Below are positions 51,427 to 59,767 of a stretch of DNA of 64,000 nucleotides, one piece after another. This stretch comes from Bacillota bacterium. Its GTDB lineage: Bacteria > Bacillota > Clostridia > Lachnospirales > Lachnospiraceae. The position numbers were made by a program, and so were the translations under genes. Where the stretch lies: the NCBI GenBank assembly GCA_023421505.1, contig JAEZTJ010000053.1, positions 33,639-97,638 on the forward strand, in the 5' to 3' direction. Position 1 is the stretch's first letter, and every line of letters begins with the position of its first letter. Under the pieces are notes generated by a model. That model searched no databases, had not been told where the DNA came from, and saw only the letters and a list, made by a program, of their open reading frames with translations.

Positions 51427-51963
51427 ATGAAACGGGGAGAGCTGGTTTATCTGGCTGCTATTGAAAAAGCAGATTTGATTCCTCTCATGAGATGGAGAAA
51501 TTTGGAACCATTTAAAAAACATTTTCGTGAGTACCGAGAAATCGGCCAGGAGCTTCAAGAAAAATGGTATCAAAAGGAAGTATTAGATAACCCCTCGACT
51601 ATCATGTTTTCGATCAGAAAAACGGAGGATGATGAGTTACTTGGCTGCTGCGGGCTTTGCTATATTAACTGGGTACACAGACATGCGGATTTATCCCTCT
51701 ATATCGGATATGAGGAAGCTTATATTGATAACAAAGGCTATGCGAAGGAGAGCTGTAGACTGCTGTTTGATTACGGCTTTCATCAGCTAGGACTCAATAA
51801 AATCTGGACCGAGATCTATGAATTTGATAATAAGAAAAAGGAGCTTTTTGATCAAATCGGCTTCAAGGTGGACGGTATCCTGAGAGAGAATTATTTTTAT
51901 GAGGGGAGATGGTGGGATTCCTATCTGCTTTCGATGCTTCAACAGGAGTATCACACAGAATAA
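51427..51963 (+). CDS. PseH-like GNAT acetyltransferase
   Basis: A 178-residue acetyltransferase with ATGGAGG before its ATG. Motifs are MRWRNLEPFKKHFREYREIG, LLGCCGLCYINWVHRHADLS, DNKGYAKESCRLLFDYGFHQ (CoA loop K-G-Y-A) and KIWTEIYEFDNKKKELFDQI. It matches RimJ/PseH-type enzymes that acetylate the 4-amino group of nucleotide sugars. That would supply the acetamido group of the sugar made by the neighbouring aminotransferase. The 261-bp gap upstream is AT-rich and has no gene, so a new promoter may lie there. Confidence 0.85.
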   Translation: MKRGELVYLAAIEKADLIPLMRWRNLEPFKKHFREYREIGQELQEKWYQKEVLDNPSTIMFSIRKTEDDELLGCCGLCYINWVHRHADLSLYIGYEEAYIDNKGYAKESCRLLFDYGFHQLGLNKIWTEIYEFDNKKKELFDQIGFKVDGILRENYFYEGRWWDSYLLSMLQQEYHTE

Positions 51964-52046
51964 AGTATCACTTACATTTCGCAATTATTTGATTTACGAA
52001 AGCTTTTTAGAATTTAGGATTAGCCTTGAAAGGGTTGGAATATAAT

Positions 52047-53156
52047 ATGAGATTATTAATAACCGGAGCCAAAGGCTTCATCGGAATTAATTTCATCTTC
52101 GGTCTAAAAAAGCATAAGGATATCCTGATTGATGAATTTGACATAGACACTGATCCGTCGAACCTTATGGTGTATTGCAGTAGAGCGGATTTTATCTGTC
52201 ATCTGGCAGGCGCCAACCGCCCGAATGATGCCGCCGAATACATAGAGAGTAATGTTGATTTTACTCATCATCTAATTGATACGCTAAAGAAGTGTAATAA
52301 TCTCTGTCCCATAGCATATGCCTCCTCCACACAGGCTATACTAGATAATCCTTACGGCAGAAGCAAAAAGGAGGGAGAGGACGCTCTATTAAAATATTCC
52401 AAAGAAACAGGTGCGAAGGTATTAGTTTATCGTTTTCCTAATGTATTCGGCAAATGGTGTAGGCCGAATTATAATAGTGTTGTCGCAACCTTTTGTTATA
52501 ATGTCGCTTATAACCAACCTATTAGTGTAAATAATCCAGCCACAATATTAAAGCTAGTATATATTGATGATGTAGTAGAAGAGCTTAAATATGCGATAGA
52601 TGGGAAAGAAAACAGGAACGGAGATTATTGTGAGGTTGCACCTGTTTATACAACTACCTTAGCGAGAATTGCCGAGCTTATCCGTTCCTTTAAAAGCAGC
52701 CGGGAAGAGCTTTCCATACCCGATATGTCGGATGCTTTTATTAAGAAGCTTTACAGTACCTACTTAAGCTACCTGCCGGAACAGGATTTAAGCTATGAGC
52801 TCAAGATGAATATAGATCACAGAGGCTCCTTCACAGAATTTATGAAACAGACAGGGATAGGACAGCTGTCCGTCAATATAATTAAAGCCGGAGTTTTAAA
52901 GGGCAACCATTGGCATAATACAAAAATAGAAAAATTTCTGGTAGTTAGCGGAAAAGGCCTGGTAAAACTCCGAAAAATAACATCAAAGCTTACTATTCAT
53001 TATTACGTAAGCGACGATAAGCTGGAAGTCATTGAAATTCCTTCCGGATACGCTCATAGCATTGAAAACCTCGGTGACACAGACTTAGTACTGCTCATCT
53101 GGGCAAATGAAAGCTATGACTTTAACAAACCGGATACTTATTGTATGGAGGTCTGA
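52047..53156 (+). CDS. capF: CapF/FnlB-type UDP-sugar reductase with cupin domain
   Basis: A 369-residue enzyme. The ATG at 52047 gives MRLLITGAKGFIGINFIF; a TTG start 21 bases upstream is possible. Residues 1-240 are an SDR domain (AGANRPNDAAEYI, YGRSKKEGEDALL with YxxxK, NVFGKWCRPNYNS). Residues 255-369 are a cupin (KGNHWHNTKIEKFLVVSGKG with metal-binding HxH, IPSGYAHSIENLG). This two-domain build is specific for CapF, which epimerises and reduces the CapE product to UDP-6-deoxy-L-talose-type sugar. CapG follows at once. Confidence 0.93.
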   Translation: MRLLITGAKGFIGINFIFGLKKHKDILIDEFDIDTDPSNLMVYCSRADFICHLAGANRPNDAAEYIESNVDFTHHLIDTLKKCNNLCPIAYASSTQAILDNPYGRSKKEGEDALLKYSKETGAKVLVYRFPNVFGKWCRPNYNSVVATFCYNVAYNQPISVNNPATILKLVYIDDVVEELKYAIDGKENRNGDYCEVAPVYTTTLARIAELIRSFKSSREELSIPDMSDAFIKKLYSTYLSYLPEQDLSYELKMNIDHRGSFTEFMKQTGIGQLSVNIIKAGVLKGNHWHNTKIEKFLVVSGKGLVKLRKITSKLTIHYYVSDDKLEVIEIPSGYAHSIENLGDTDLVLLIWANESYDFNKPDTYCMEV

Positions 53157-54281
53157 ATGAAAAGACTGAAGGTTATGACTGTTGTCGGAACTAGGCCGGA
53201 GATCATCCGTTTATCTGCAGTAATTTATCAATTAGAGGCTTCTGAGGCAGTGGAGCACATCTTAATCCATACCGGACAAAATTATGATTTTGAATTAAAC
53301 GAGGTATTCTTTCAGGATTTGAAGATAAGAAAGCCGGACTACTATCTGGAAGCTGCCAACGGGACAGCAGTCGAGACGATTGGTAATATCTTAAAAAAAA
53401 TTGATCCTATATTAGAGGCTATAAAGCCGGATGCCCTTCTTGTTCTTGGTGATACCAACAGCTGTTTATGTGCAATCGCTGCCAAGAAAAGACATATTCC
53501 TATCTTTCATATGGAGGCCGGTAACCGCTGCTTCGATCAACGAGTACCGGAAGAAACAAATCGAAAAATTGTAGATCATATTGCTGATATCAACCTTCCT
53601 TACAGTCATATAGCAAGGGAATATCTCTTAAGAGAAGGCTTTTCCGCTGATCGGATTATTAAGACCGGCAGTCCGATGTATGAAGTACTAAAGCTCCATA
53701 GAGAGGGTATCGACCAATCGGATATACTGGAAAGACTAAAGCTGAAGGCTCAAGGTTACTATATCGTGTCAGCCCACCGGGAAGAAAATATACTATCTGA
53801 AGTTAATTTTAGTGATCTCATTGACAGCTTAAATACAATTGCAGAGCTTTACAGCCTGCCGGTTATCTTAAGTACGCACCCTAGAACCAGGGAAATGTTA
53901 AAGGAACGGGCGGTAATCCTTCATCCTCTTATAAGGCCCCTAAAGCCCTTTGGTTTTTATGATTATTTAAAGCTGCAAATACAAGCAAAGGTTGTATTAA
54001 GTGACAGCGGAACCATTAGTGAAGAAGCCTCCATTCTTGGATTTAGGGCACTTAACTTAAGACAAGCACATGAGCGTATGGAAGCGATGGAGGAGGCATA
54101 TGTTATGATGGTGGGCCTTAAAAAGGAACGTATCCTGCAAGGCCTAAAAATTCTTGAAAGTCAACAATCTACCACCTTACGTCAGGTTACAGATTATAGT
54201 ATGCCGAATGTTTCAGATAAGGTATTAAGAATTATCCTTTCCTACACGGACTATGTGAACCGAGTAGTATGGGGGAAATAA
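53157..54281 (+). CDS. capG: CapG/FnlC-type UDP-FucNAc 2-epimerase
   Basis: A 374-residue enzyme of the UDP-GlcNAc 2-epimerase fold. Its ATG comes directly after the CapF stop with TGGAGG upstream. Conserved parts are VMTVVGTRPEIIRLSAVIYQ, LIHTGQNYDFELNEVFF, LVLGDTNSCLCAI, FHMEAGNRCFDQRVPEETNR, IVSAHREENIL and VVLSDSGTISEEASILGFRA. DQRVPEETNRK is typical of the CapG branch. It should make UDP-L-FucNAc, the donor for a FucNAc residue. The transcript ends at the terminator at 54387. Confidence 0.92.
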   Translation: MKRLKVMTVVGTRPEIIRLSAVIYQLEASEAVEHILIHTGQNYDFELNEVFFQDLKIRKPDYYLEAANGTAVETIGNILKKIDPILEAIKPDALLVLGDTNSCLCAIAAKKRHIPIFHMEAGNRCFDQRVPEETNRKIVDHIADINLPYSHIAREYLLREGFSADRIIKTGSPMYEVLKLHREGIDQSDILERLKLKAQGYYIVSAHREENILSEVNFSDLIDSLNTIAELYSLPVILSTHPRTREMLKERAVILHPLIRPLKPFGFYDYLKLQIQAKVVLSDSGTISEEASILGFRALNLRQAHERMEAMEEAYVMMVGLKKERILQGLKILESQQSTTLRQVTDYSMPNVSDKVLRIILSYTDYVNRVVWGK

Positions 54282-54386
54282 GCTTGAAAAAGCTTATGCC
54301 ATTTTATTTTAAACAGCATTTTTTTGAAATAAATTCTGAGCAAGTACTTTAGGGAGTATATCTCTTAATTAAATAGAGTATTTTAG

Positions 54387-54423
54387 ACTGCATTCCAGAT
54401 GTAAAATCTGGATGCAGTTTTTT
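54387..54423 (+). terminator. Rho-independent terminator after capG
   Basis: ACTGCATTCCAGAT pairs with ATCTGGATGCAGT around the loop GTAAA and is followed by six T bases. It closes the long polysaccharide transcript and separates the CapD/PglF-like gene. Confidence 0.9.
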
Positions 54424-54540
54424 CGTATGGTACGCAAACAGGTTCTTTCGAATATATTAATAGAGAGACAAAAAATGACATAATTGTTATTGTACGGTTT
54501 CTTTAATCTTTTTTACTCTGTGAAATTTAAGGAGGCCATA

Positions 54541-56415
54541 ATGTTAAAATTAAGGAAGTACAGAAAGGAAATTGTCTTTCTGTTGGATTTGTCAATTATA
54601 ATGGTTGTCAGCAGTGTATTATTCCATATGCTTCCGGAAAATAACGGTACCGGATGTCAGGATATTATGCTGCTGATCCCTCATATATTTCTTTTAATGC
54701 TATGTGAAATAATATCACAATTTTTATTTAAAACCTATGACAGTTTATGGAGATATGCGGAAAGCAAGGAATATTTAATGCTTTTTATCGGCAGTTTCAC
54801 CGGTTATCTATTTTTTCTCGGAGCCGATTATTATATATTCAAAAGTCCTATTTCCGTCATGTTTTATCTGGCTGCCTATTCGATTTCCTTACTTAGTATG
54901 CTTTTAATGCGTTTTTGCTACAGACAGTACCGCAGGCATAAGAAAAACAAAAAAGTTAACGATGGCAGGGAAATGATACCCTTAGCTATTATTGGTGCCG
55001 GAGAAGCGGGAGTTAAGCTCTATGATGAAATTGCAGCCAGCAAAGACAATAGGTATAAAATATTATTTTTTATTGATGACAGCGAAGAAAAGATTGGTAA
55101 AAGAATTCATAACATACCCATCAGAGGTCCTATCTCAAATATGGAAAAGCTTCTGATCAATACTCCAGTTCGTGAAGTCGTAATCGCAATCCCTTCAATT
55201 TCTCTCGAAAAGCGGATGGCCATAATTGACAGCTGTGCCCACATAAAATGCCGTGTTCAGATACTTCCCAATACCTTACAGCTTCTTCAAAACGGTAATG
55301 ATAAGGATTTATGGAAAAGCGTCCGGGATATTAATCTTGATGAGCTTCTTGGAAGAGAGCCTATTTTGTTCGATAACAAAGAGGTTGAAATATTCATCAG
55401 AAGGAAAACTGTAATGGTAACAGGTGGAGGGGGCTCTATCGGCTCTGAGTTATGTCGCCAGATTGCTAAGTATAATCCAAAGAGGCTGATTATTCTTGAT
55501 AATTATGAGAATAATGCTTATGAAATACAACAGGAGCTGCTTTCCCGATACAGTAATCAATTGGAGCTTAGTGTAGAAATTGCCTCCGTTCGTGATAAGG
55601 AAAAAATCGATCAGCTTTTTAAACGTCATAAACCCAATATTGTCTTTCATGCAGCAGCACATAAGCATGTACCTTTAATGGAAAACTGTCCTGAGGAAGC
55701 AATCCTTAATAACATATTTGGAACCTATCATATGGTTCTGGCCAGTGAAAAATATGAAGTGGAAAAATTTGTATTAATTTCTACTGACAAAGCAGTAAAT
55801 CCAACTAATATTATGGGTGCCAGCAAGCGCTTCTGTGAAATGATTTTACAGAGTCGCAAGGAGGTTAGTAAGACGGAATTTGTCGCTGTCCGCTTTGGCA
55901 ATGTCCTTGGCTCTAACGGTTCTGTAATCCCTCTATTTCAAAAACAAATCGCGCAGGGCGGACCGATTACTGTAACAGATAAACGAATTGTTCGTTTCTT
56001 TATGACAATCTCAGAGGCTGTAGCGCTGGTGCTTCAGGCCGGTGCTATGGCTAACAGCGCGGAGGTCTATGTCCTTGATATGGGTGATCCGGTAAAAATA
56101 ATTGATCTTGCTGAAAATCTGGTACGTCTTTCCGGTCATGTACCATATTCAGAAATTCCGATTATGGAGACAGGTCTAAGACCCGGAGAAAAGCTCTATG
56201 AAGAGCTGCTAATGAATAGTGAAGAATTAATCGCAACACCGAATCAAAAGATCTATATTGAACGACAGAAAAATATATCGAAGAAGGAGATTAAGAAAAA
56301 GATAAAAATCCTAAACCGGGCCTTAGAGAGCAAATCTCTTCCGGAGATAAAGAATGCAATGAAAAAAGTTGTAACGACTTATCGCGATCCTGAAGAAGTA
56401 AATGAGGGCAAGTAA
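54541..56415 (+). CDS. CapD/PglF-type membrane nucleotide-sugar 4,6-dehydratase
   Basis: A 624-residue protein. The ATG at 54541 follows TAAGGAGGCC. Residues 1-145 hold four membrane helices. Residues 155-270 are a CoA-binding-like Rossmann domain (PLAIIGAGEAGVKLYDEIA). Residues 295-600 are the catalytic SDR domain with VMVTGGGGSIGSELCRQIAK, HAAAHKHVPLMENCPEEAIL and the MxxxK site in STDKAVNPTNIMGASKRFCE. This is the long CapD/PglF/WbpM form that makes UDP-4-keto-6-deoxy-GlcNAc, the precursor of bacillosamine or QuiNAc. It is transcribed apart from the main operon, between two terminators. Confidence 0.92.
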   Translation: MLKLRKYRKEIVFLLDLSIIMVVSSVLFHMLPENNGTGCQDIMLLIPHIFLLMLCEIISQFLFKTYDSLWRYAESKEYLMLFIGSFTGYLFFLGADYYIFKSPISVMFYLAAYSISLLSMLLMRFCYRQYRRHKKNKKVNDGREMIPLAIIGAGEAGVKLYDEIAASKDNRYKILFFIDDSEEKIGKRIHNIPIRGPISNMEKLLINTPVREVVIAIPSISLEKRMAIIDSCAHIKCRVQILPNTLQLLQNGNDKDLWKSVRDINLDELLGREPILFDNKEVEIFIRRKTVMVTGGGGSIGSELCRQIAKYNPKRLIILDNYENNAYEIQQELLSRYSNQLELSVEIASVRDKEKIDQLFKRHKPNIVFHAAAHKHVPLMENCPEEAILNNIFGTYHMVLASEKYEVEKFVLISTDKAVNPTNIMGASKRFCEMILQSRKEVSKTEFVAVRFGNVLGSNGSVIPLFQKQIAQGGPITVTDKRIVRFFMTISEAVALVLQAGAMANSAEVYVLDMGDPVKIIDLAENLVRLSGHVPYSEIPIMETGLRPGEKLYEELLMNSEELIATPNQKIYIERQKNISKKEIKKKIKILNRALESKSLPEIKNAMKKVVTTYRDPEEVNEGK

Positions 56416-56479
56416 TTGTAAAATACTCGTTCTGACTTCTTATCTTTTTCAAACCTAAGCTGAAAAAGAGGATAGTAAA

Positions 56480-56513
56480 TGCCCCTTGCCAAAGAAGACA
56501 AGGGGCACTTTTA
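56480..56513 (+). terminator. Rho-independent terminator after CapD/PglF-like gene
   Basis: TGCCCCTTG pairs with CAAGGGGCA around a ten-base loop, followed by CTTTTATATT. It separates the polysaccharide locus from the leftward gene at 56563. Confidence 0.85.
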
Positions 56514-56562
56514 TATTATAAATGCTTTACGATTTAGGTATTTTACATTACTGTAGGAATTA

Positions 56563-56880
56563 TTATCTTCTGAGCCAGAAGAAAATCCTGCGTAGGAAGC
56601 CGAAGAGAACGCCATAAAAGATACTGATTGCTACGCTAAGAAGTATATAATTTCTGGTAAAACTCAGACAGGTAAATTCATTTAATAAATCACTGGTTGT
56701 GAAAACATCCTGGAAGAAATAAAGACCGGTCATCATCGTAGTAAATGTCAGTAAATCAATTATCATAGCAACAAACATGTTTATTTCTGTTCTAAAACGG
56801 GCGGTGATACTATAAGCCAGTGCACCGATTAGCCCCGGGATGATTAGCACTAAAAAGTATCTGAAAATATCAAATGCCAT
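56563..56880 (-). CDS. Small membrane protein, unknown function
   Basis: A 105-residue protein with three hydrophobic segments (FRYFLVLIIPGLIGALAYSI, MFVAMIIDLLTFTTMMTGLYF-like and ILLSVAISIFYGVLFGFL) and a basic tail FLRRIFFWLRR. The minus-strand ribosome site AAAGGAG precedes the ATG at 56880. It has no known motif. Like the two genes to its right it is read leftwards, but a 99-bp gap separates them, so it may form its own unit. Confidence 0.7.
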   Translation of the reverse strand: MAFDIFRYFLVLIIPGLIGALAYSITARFRTEINMFVAMIIDLLTFTTMMTGLYFFQDVFTTSDLLNEFTCLSFTRNYILLSVAISIFYGVLFGFLRRIFFWLRR

Positions 56881-56979
56881 AATTAATTCTCCTTTACATA
56901 AAATATATTCTTATGTTAATAAAATATGCTTTTCACTCGAATTTTGTTACAATTTTTCGACAGCAAATTCTTTCTTAAG

Positions 56980-57525
56980 TCAAATCCTTTCTTCCCACCA
57001 GCCAAAGGCAACCTTCGCCTCAATTTGCTCTTTTCCTTCAAACAGAAAGAATAAAACAAAAGAGCTGCCCGGAGGAATAATATACATTCCCTGAAAATCA
57101 TGCTTCGTCAGTGTCTGGTCAGGCTCGACCCTACGGACAAAGGTATAGGTTCCGCCTATTGGTAATTGTGTAATATAACTTGCGTTTTGAATAATGACCT
57201 TTGGCTGTCTAGGAGGAATAATTGACTGATTACCTGCTGCATAATACGGAGAAATAGTTGGTACACCGGGAAGCTCACTACTTAACCAGCCCTCAGCAGT
57301 AATTGGATAACTAGAGAAGTTTGAGATGGTATAAGCATTTAAAAACATCATAACCTGTGAATTTGCAGGGTTAAGTAGGCCTCCCCAGGCATAATGTCTG
57401 CCGCCAAAGTAGATTGACTCAGTCTGACCCAGAAAATATTCACCCCTATAAGAATGATAAACAGAATCAGGGAGGACAATAACCTTCTTAGGTACTTCAT
57501 TATTATGATCTATTACGATACCCAT
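56980..57525 (-). CDS. DUF6143-like protein, copy 1
   Basis: A 181-residue protein. The ATG at 57525 follows AAGGAGG; a longer frame starts at 57552 within the upstream gene. It is a paralogue of the next protein and shares YRGEYFLGQTESIYFGGRHY AWGGLLNP-type, IIPPRQPKVII and a final FGWWEERI. There is no signal peptide or membrane helix. The two copies share a beta-rich make-up with many aromatic residues, like a beta-sandwich structural protein. From memory the family is DUF6143 of Clostridia and Bacilli. No function is known. Confidence 0.72.
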   Translation of the reverse strand: MGIVIDHNNEVPKKVIVLPDSVYHSYRGEYFLGQTESIYFGGRHYAWGGLLNPANSQVMMFLNAYTISNFSSYPITAEGWLSSELPGVPTISPYYAAGNQSIIPPRQPKVIIQNASYITQLPIGGTYTFVRRVEPDQTLTKHDFQGMYIIPPGSSFVLFFLFEGKEQIEAKVAFGWWEERI

Positions 57526-57541
57526 GCCTGACCTCCTTACT

Positions 57542-58093
57542 TTACGTTTCATAGGAATGAATTCTCTCTTCCCACCAGGTTAATACGATAGTACCGGTTA
57601 TCCATTGTTGTCCGGGAGATTTCAATAAAATGGAAAAGGAGCCTCCGGGTCCGATAATCATTGAGCCTTTATGAGAATCACTGACAAGCGTTGCGTTTGG
57701 AGTAACGATTCTGTCAAAGATATTGACACCCTGTGTTAAGGGCTCCGTAATCAGATCCTGATACTTAATACAAGCCTTTGGCCTCGGTGGTGGTATTATC
57801 GCTTGATTTGAGGGAGTAACGGTAGAAGAGATGCTAGCATTCTTTGGCGTATTAGCCTGCAGCCATATCTGTGCGGTATAGCTATACTCGGTAAAATTAG
57901 TTATCGTAAAAATATCAAAGAACAGATTGACGCCCGAATATAGCGGATTTACTAAACCACCCCAGGCATCATAGCCATTGCCGAAATTGAGTTCTCCGGT
58001 TTGGCCAACAAAATATCTGCCGAGCAGGGAATTATAACCCGGACTGGTGATATCGACTACTTTCTGTGGTAATTTACTTACCTTATCATACAT
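57542..58093 (-). CDS. DUF6143-like protein, copy 2
   Basis: A 183-residue paralogue of the protein at 56980. It has LGRYFVGQTGELNFGNGYDA, WGGLVNPLYSGVNLFFD, AIIPPPRPKACIKY and ends in VLTWWEERIHSYET. The start is ATG 58093 with GAAAGG eleven bases upstream on the minus strand. Its stop region overlaps the ribosome site of copy 1, so they form a tandem operon. A divergent surface-protein gene begins 184 bases away and may share regulation. Function unknown; a surface or spore-layer role is a guess. Confidence 0.72.
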   Translation of the reverse strand: MYDKVSKLPQKVVDITSPGYNSLLGRYFVGQTGELNFGNGYDAWGGLVNPLYSGVNLFFDIFTITNFTEYSYTAQIWLQANTPKNASISSTVTPSNQAIIPPPRPKACIKYQDLITEPLTQGVNIFDRIVTPNATLVSDSHKGSMIIGPGGSFSILLKSPGQQWITGTIVLTWWEERIHSYET

Positions 58094-58276
58094 GGGAAAC
58101 CATACCTTTCACTGCAAAATAGGAAGCATATTAAATCATATGAGTGAAATTATTTTTGGTTCCACTGTCTGGAATACTTCTCCTTTATTTGAAATTGTTG
58201 ACTTAATTATTCCCATACCTTATAATAAATTTGGTATCAAAAGTAACTACTATACAACTATAACACGGAGGATAAC

Positions 58277-59710
58277 ATGATGAAAACATTCAAAAGAATT
58301 GCAGTACTAATGATCTTCTCATTGCTTACACCGATATTTTTAAGCTTTTTACCATCAATCGGTTTATTATCTGAAAGCGAAGCATATGCTGCTGAAGCGA
58401 AAGCAAAACTTGCCACAACAAAGGTAACAGTTGGTATTAATAGTTCTCCGGAATACATTTACATCGAAAATTATAATGAAAATGCAACTTATTCCTATTC
58501 CTCTGCAAACAAAAAAATTGCTGCCGTAAATGAATATGGCGGGATTAACGGAGTAGCAATCGGAAAAACTACAGTAGCTGTAACTGAGACCCTTGACGGT
58601 AAGAAAACAAAACTCGGTAATGTATCGGTAACTGTCGCGAATGCATCCTTTGCAGATAAAAAAGTCAATGTGGGACTTAATTCGCAAAATTTCCTTTTTC
58701 TTAAATACCAGAATTTCGAAGCGAAATATACCTATAAATCCGCTAATACAAAAATAGCTAAAATAGATGAATATGGCACCATCACCGGAATTGCATTAGG
58801 GAAAACCACAATCAGTGCAGTTCAAAGTTACAAAGGCAAGACAACAAAATTAGGTTCCATAACCGTTAATGTTATTAAAGCTTCTTTGGCATTAAAAGAG
58901 ATTGAGGTTCCTATAACCAGTTATGCTTCATCAGAAGTACCGATCGATTGCAGGAATCCAAAAGCAACTTATCAATATACTTCCTCCAATACAAAGATTG
59001 CAGCTGTAGATAAAAACAACGGATGGATCACCGGTATGAAGGAAGGTTCCACCACCATCAGTGTATCTGAGACCTACAATAAGAAAACAACGAAATTAGG
59101 ATCAGTTAAAATCAAAGTAGTAGGTGCCTCTATCCTGCCGGAATCAAAATCAATTGAGATAGCCCTTAATTCCTCCCATTATGTAACTGATATCGTTCTA
59201 ATGAAGAATTTAAATTATGACGCAGATTATACCTGTACCTCTGAAGACAGCAGTATTGTTACAGCGGATTATATTGAGAATGAATGGGGAGATGAGTCCT
59301 TTAAAGTAAAAGGTACAGCACTGGGTACAACTACCATTACCGTTTACGAAGAATTTAATGATGTTAAGAAAAAGCTCGGAACCGTTAAGGTCACTGTAAA
59401 GGAATATCCTGTTACGAAGTTTGAATTTGATAATTATAGCTTTGAAGAAAAGGACGGAGTGAAATATAAGAATTATACAGCCGGATATGATTATTCCTGG
59501 GACAGCTTAAGAAATTATCTTTTTATAGAACCCTATAACGCTACTACAGCAATAACCTATACCTCCAGCGATGAAAGTATCATAAAGGTTGATAGCAATG
59601 GATTAGTAACTCCGGTAGCAGAAGGCACTGCAACAATAACAGCAACCTGCGGTGAATTTACCGAACAATTTGAAGCAGTAGTAACAGCTGATACAGGAGA
59701 AGACTGGTAG
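58277..59710 (+). CDS. Secreted protein with Ig-like (Big_2/BID) repeats
   Basis: A 477-residue secreted protein with CGGAGG before ATG. The signal peptide is KRIAVLMIFSLLTPIFLSFL followed by a cut near ESEAYAAEA. At least four repeats of about 80 residues follow, each with a YTYKSANTKIAKIDEYGTIT-like strand pair and GIALGKTTISAV-like end; the last repeat has SSDESIIKVDSNGLVTPVAE, the classic bacterial Ig-like group 2 motif. The protein ends soon after an acidic DTGEDW. No sortase motif is seen. It is likely a cell-surface adhesion or structural protein. Confidence 0.85.
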   Translation: MMKTFKRIAVLMIFSLLTPIFLSFLPSIGLLSESEAYAAEAKAKLATTKVTVGINSSPEYIYIENYNENATYSYSSANKKIAAVNEYGGINGVAIGKTTVAVTETLDGKKTKLGNVSVTVANASFADKKVNVGLNSQNFLFLKYQNFEAKYTYKSANTKIAKIDEYGTITGIALGKTTISAVQSYKGKTTKLGSITVNVIKASLALKEIEVPITSYASSEVPIDCRNPKATYQYTSSNTKIAAVDKNNGWITGMKEGSTTISVSETYNKKTTKLGSVKIKVVGASILPESKSIEIALNSSHYVTDIVLMKNLNYDADYTCTSEDSSIVTADYIENEWGDESFKVKGTALGTTTITVYEEFNDVKKKLGTVKVTVKEYPVTKFEFDNYSFEEKDGVKYKNYTAGYDYSWDSLRNYLFIEPYNATTAITYTSSDESIIKVDSNGLVTPVAEGTATITATCGEFTEQFEAVVTADTGEDW

Positions 59711-59720
59711 AGATAATTCA

Positions 59721-59750
59721 GGGCATGCGAAAAGTTGCATGCCCTTTTTT
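59721..59750 (+). terminator. Rho-independent terminator
   Basis: GGGCATGC pairs with GCATGCCC around GAAAAGTT, followed by six T bases. It lies ten bases after the Ig-like protein gene, just before the ligase-like gene. Confidence 0.9.
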
Positions 59751-59767
59751 AGGAAGGACACTTAACA

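Noticed and set aside
58367..58687. Minus-strand open frame of 106 codons
   Set aside because: It is the mirror of the Ig-like repeat gene and has no start signal of its own.
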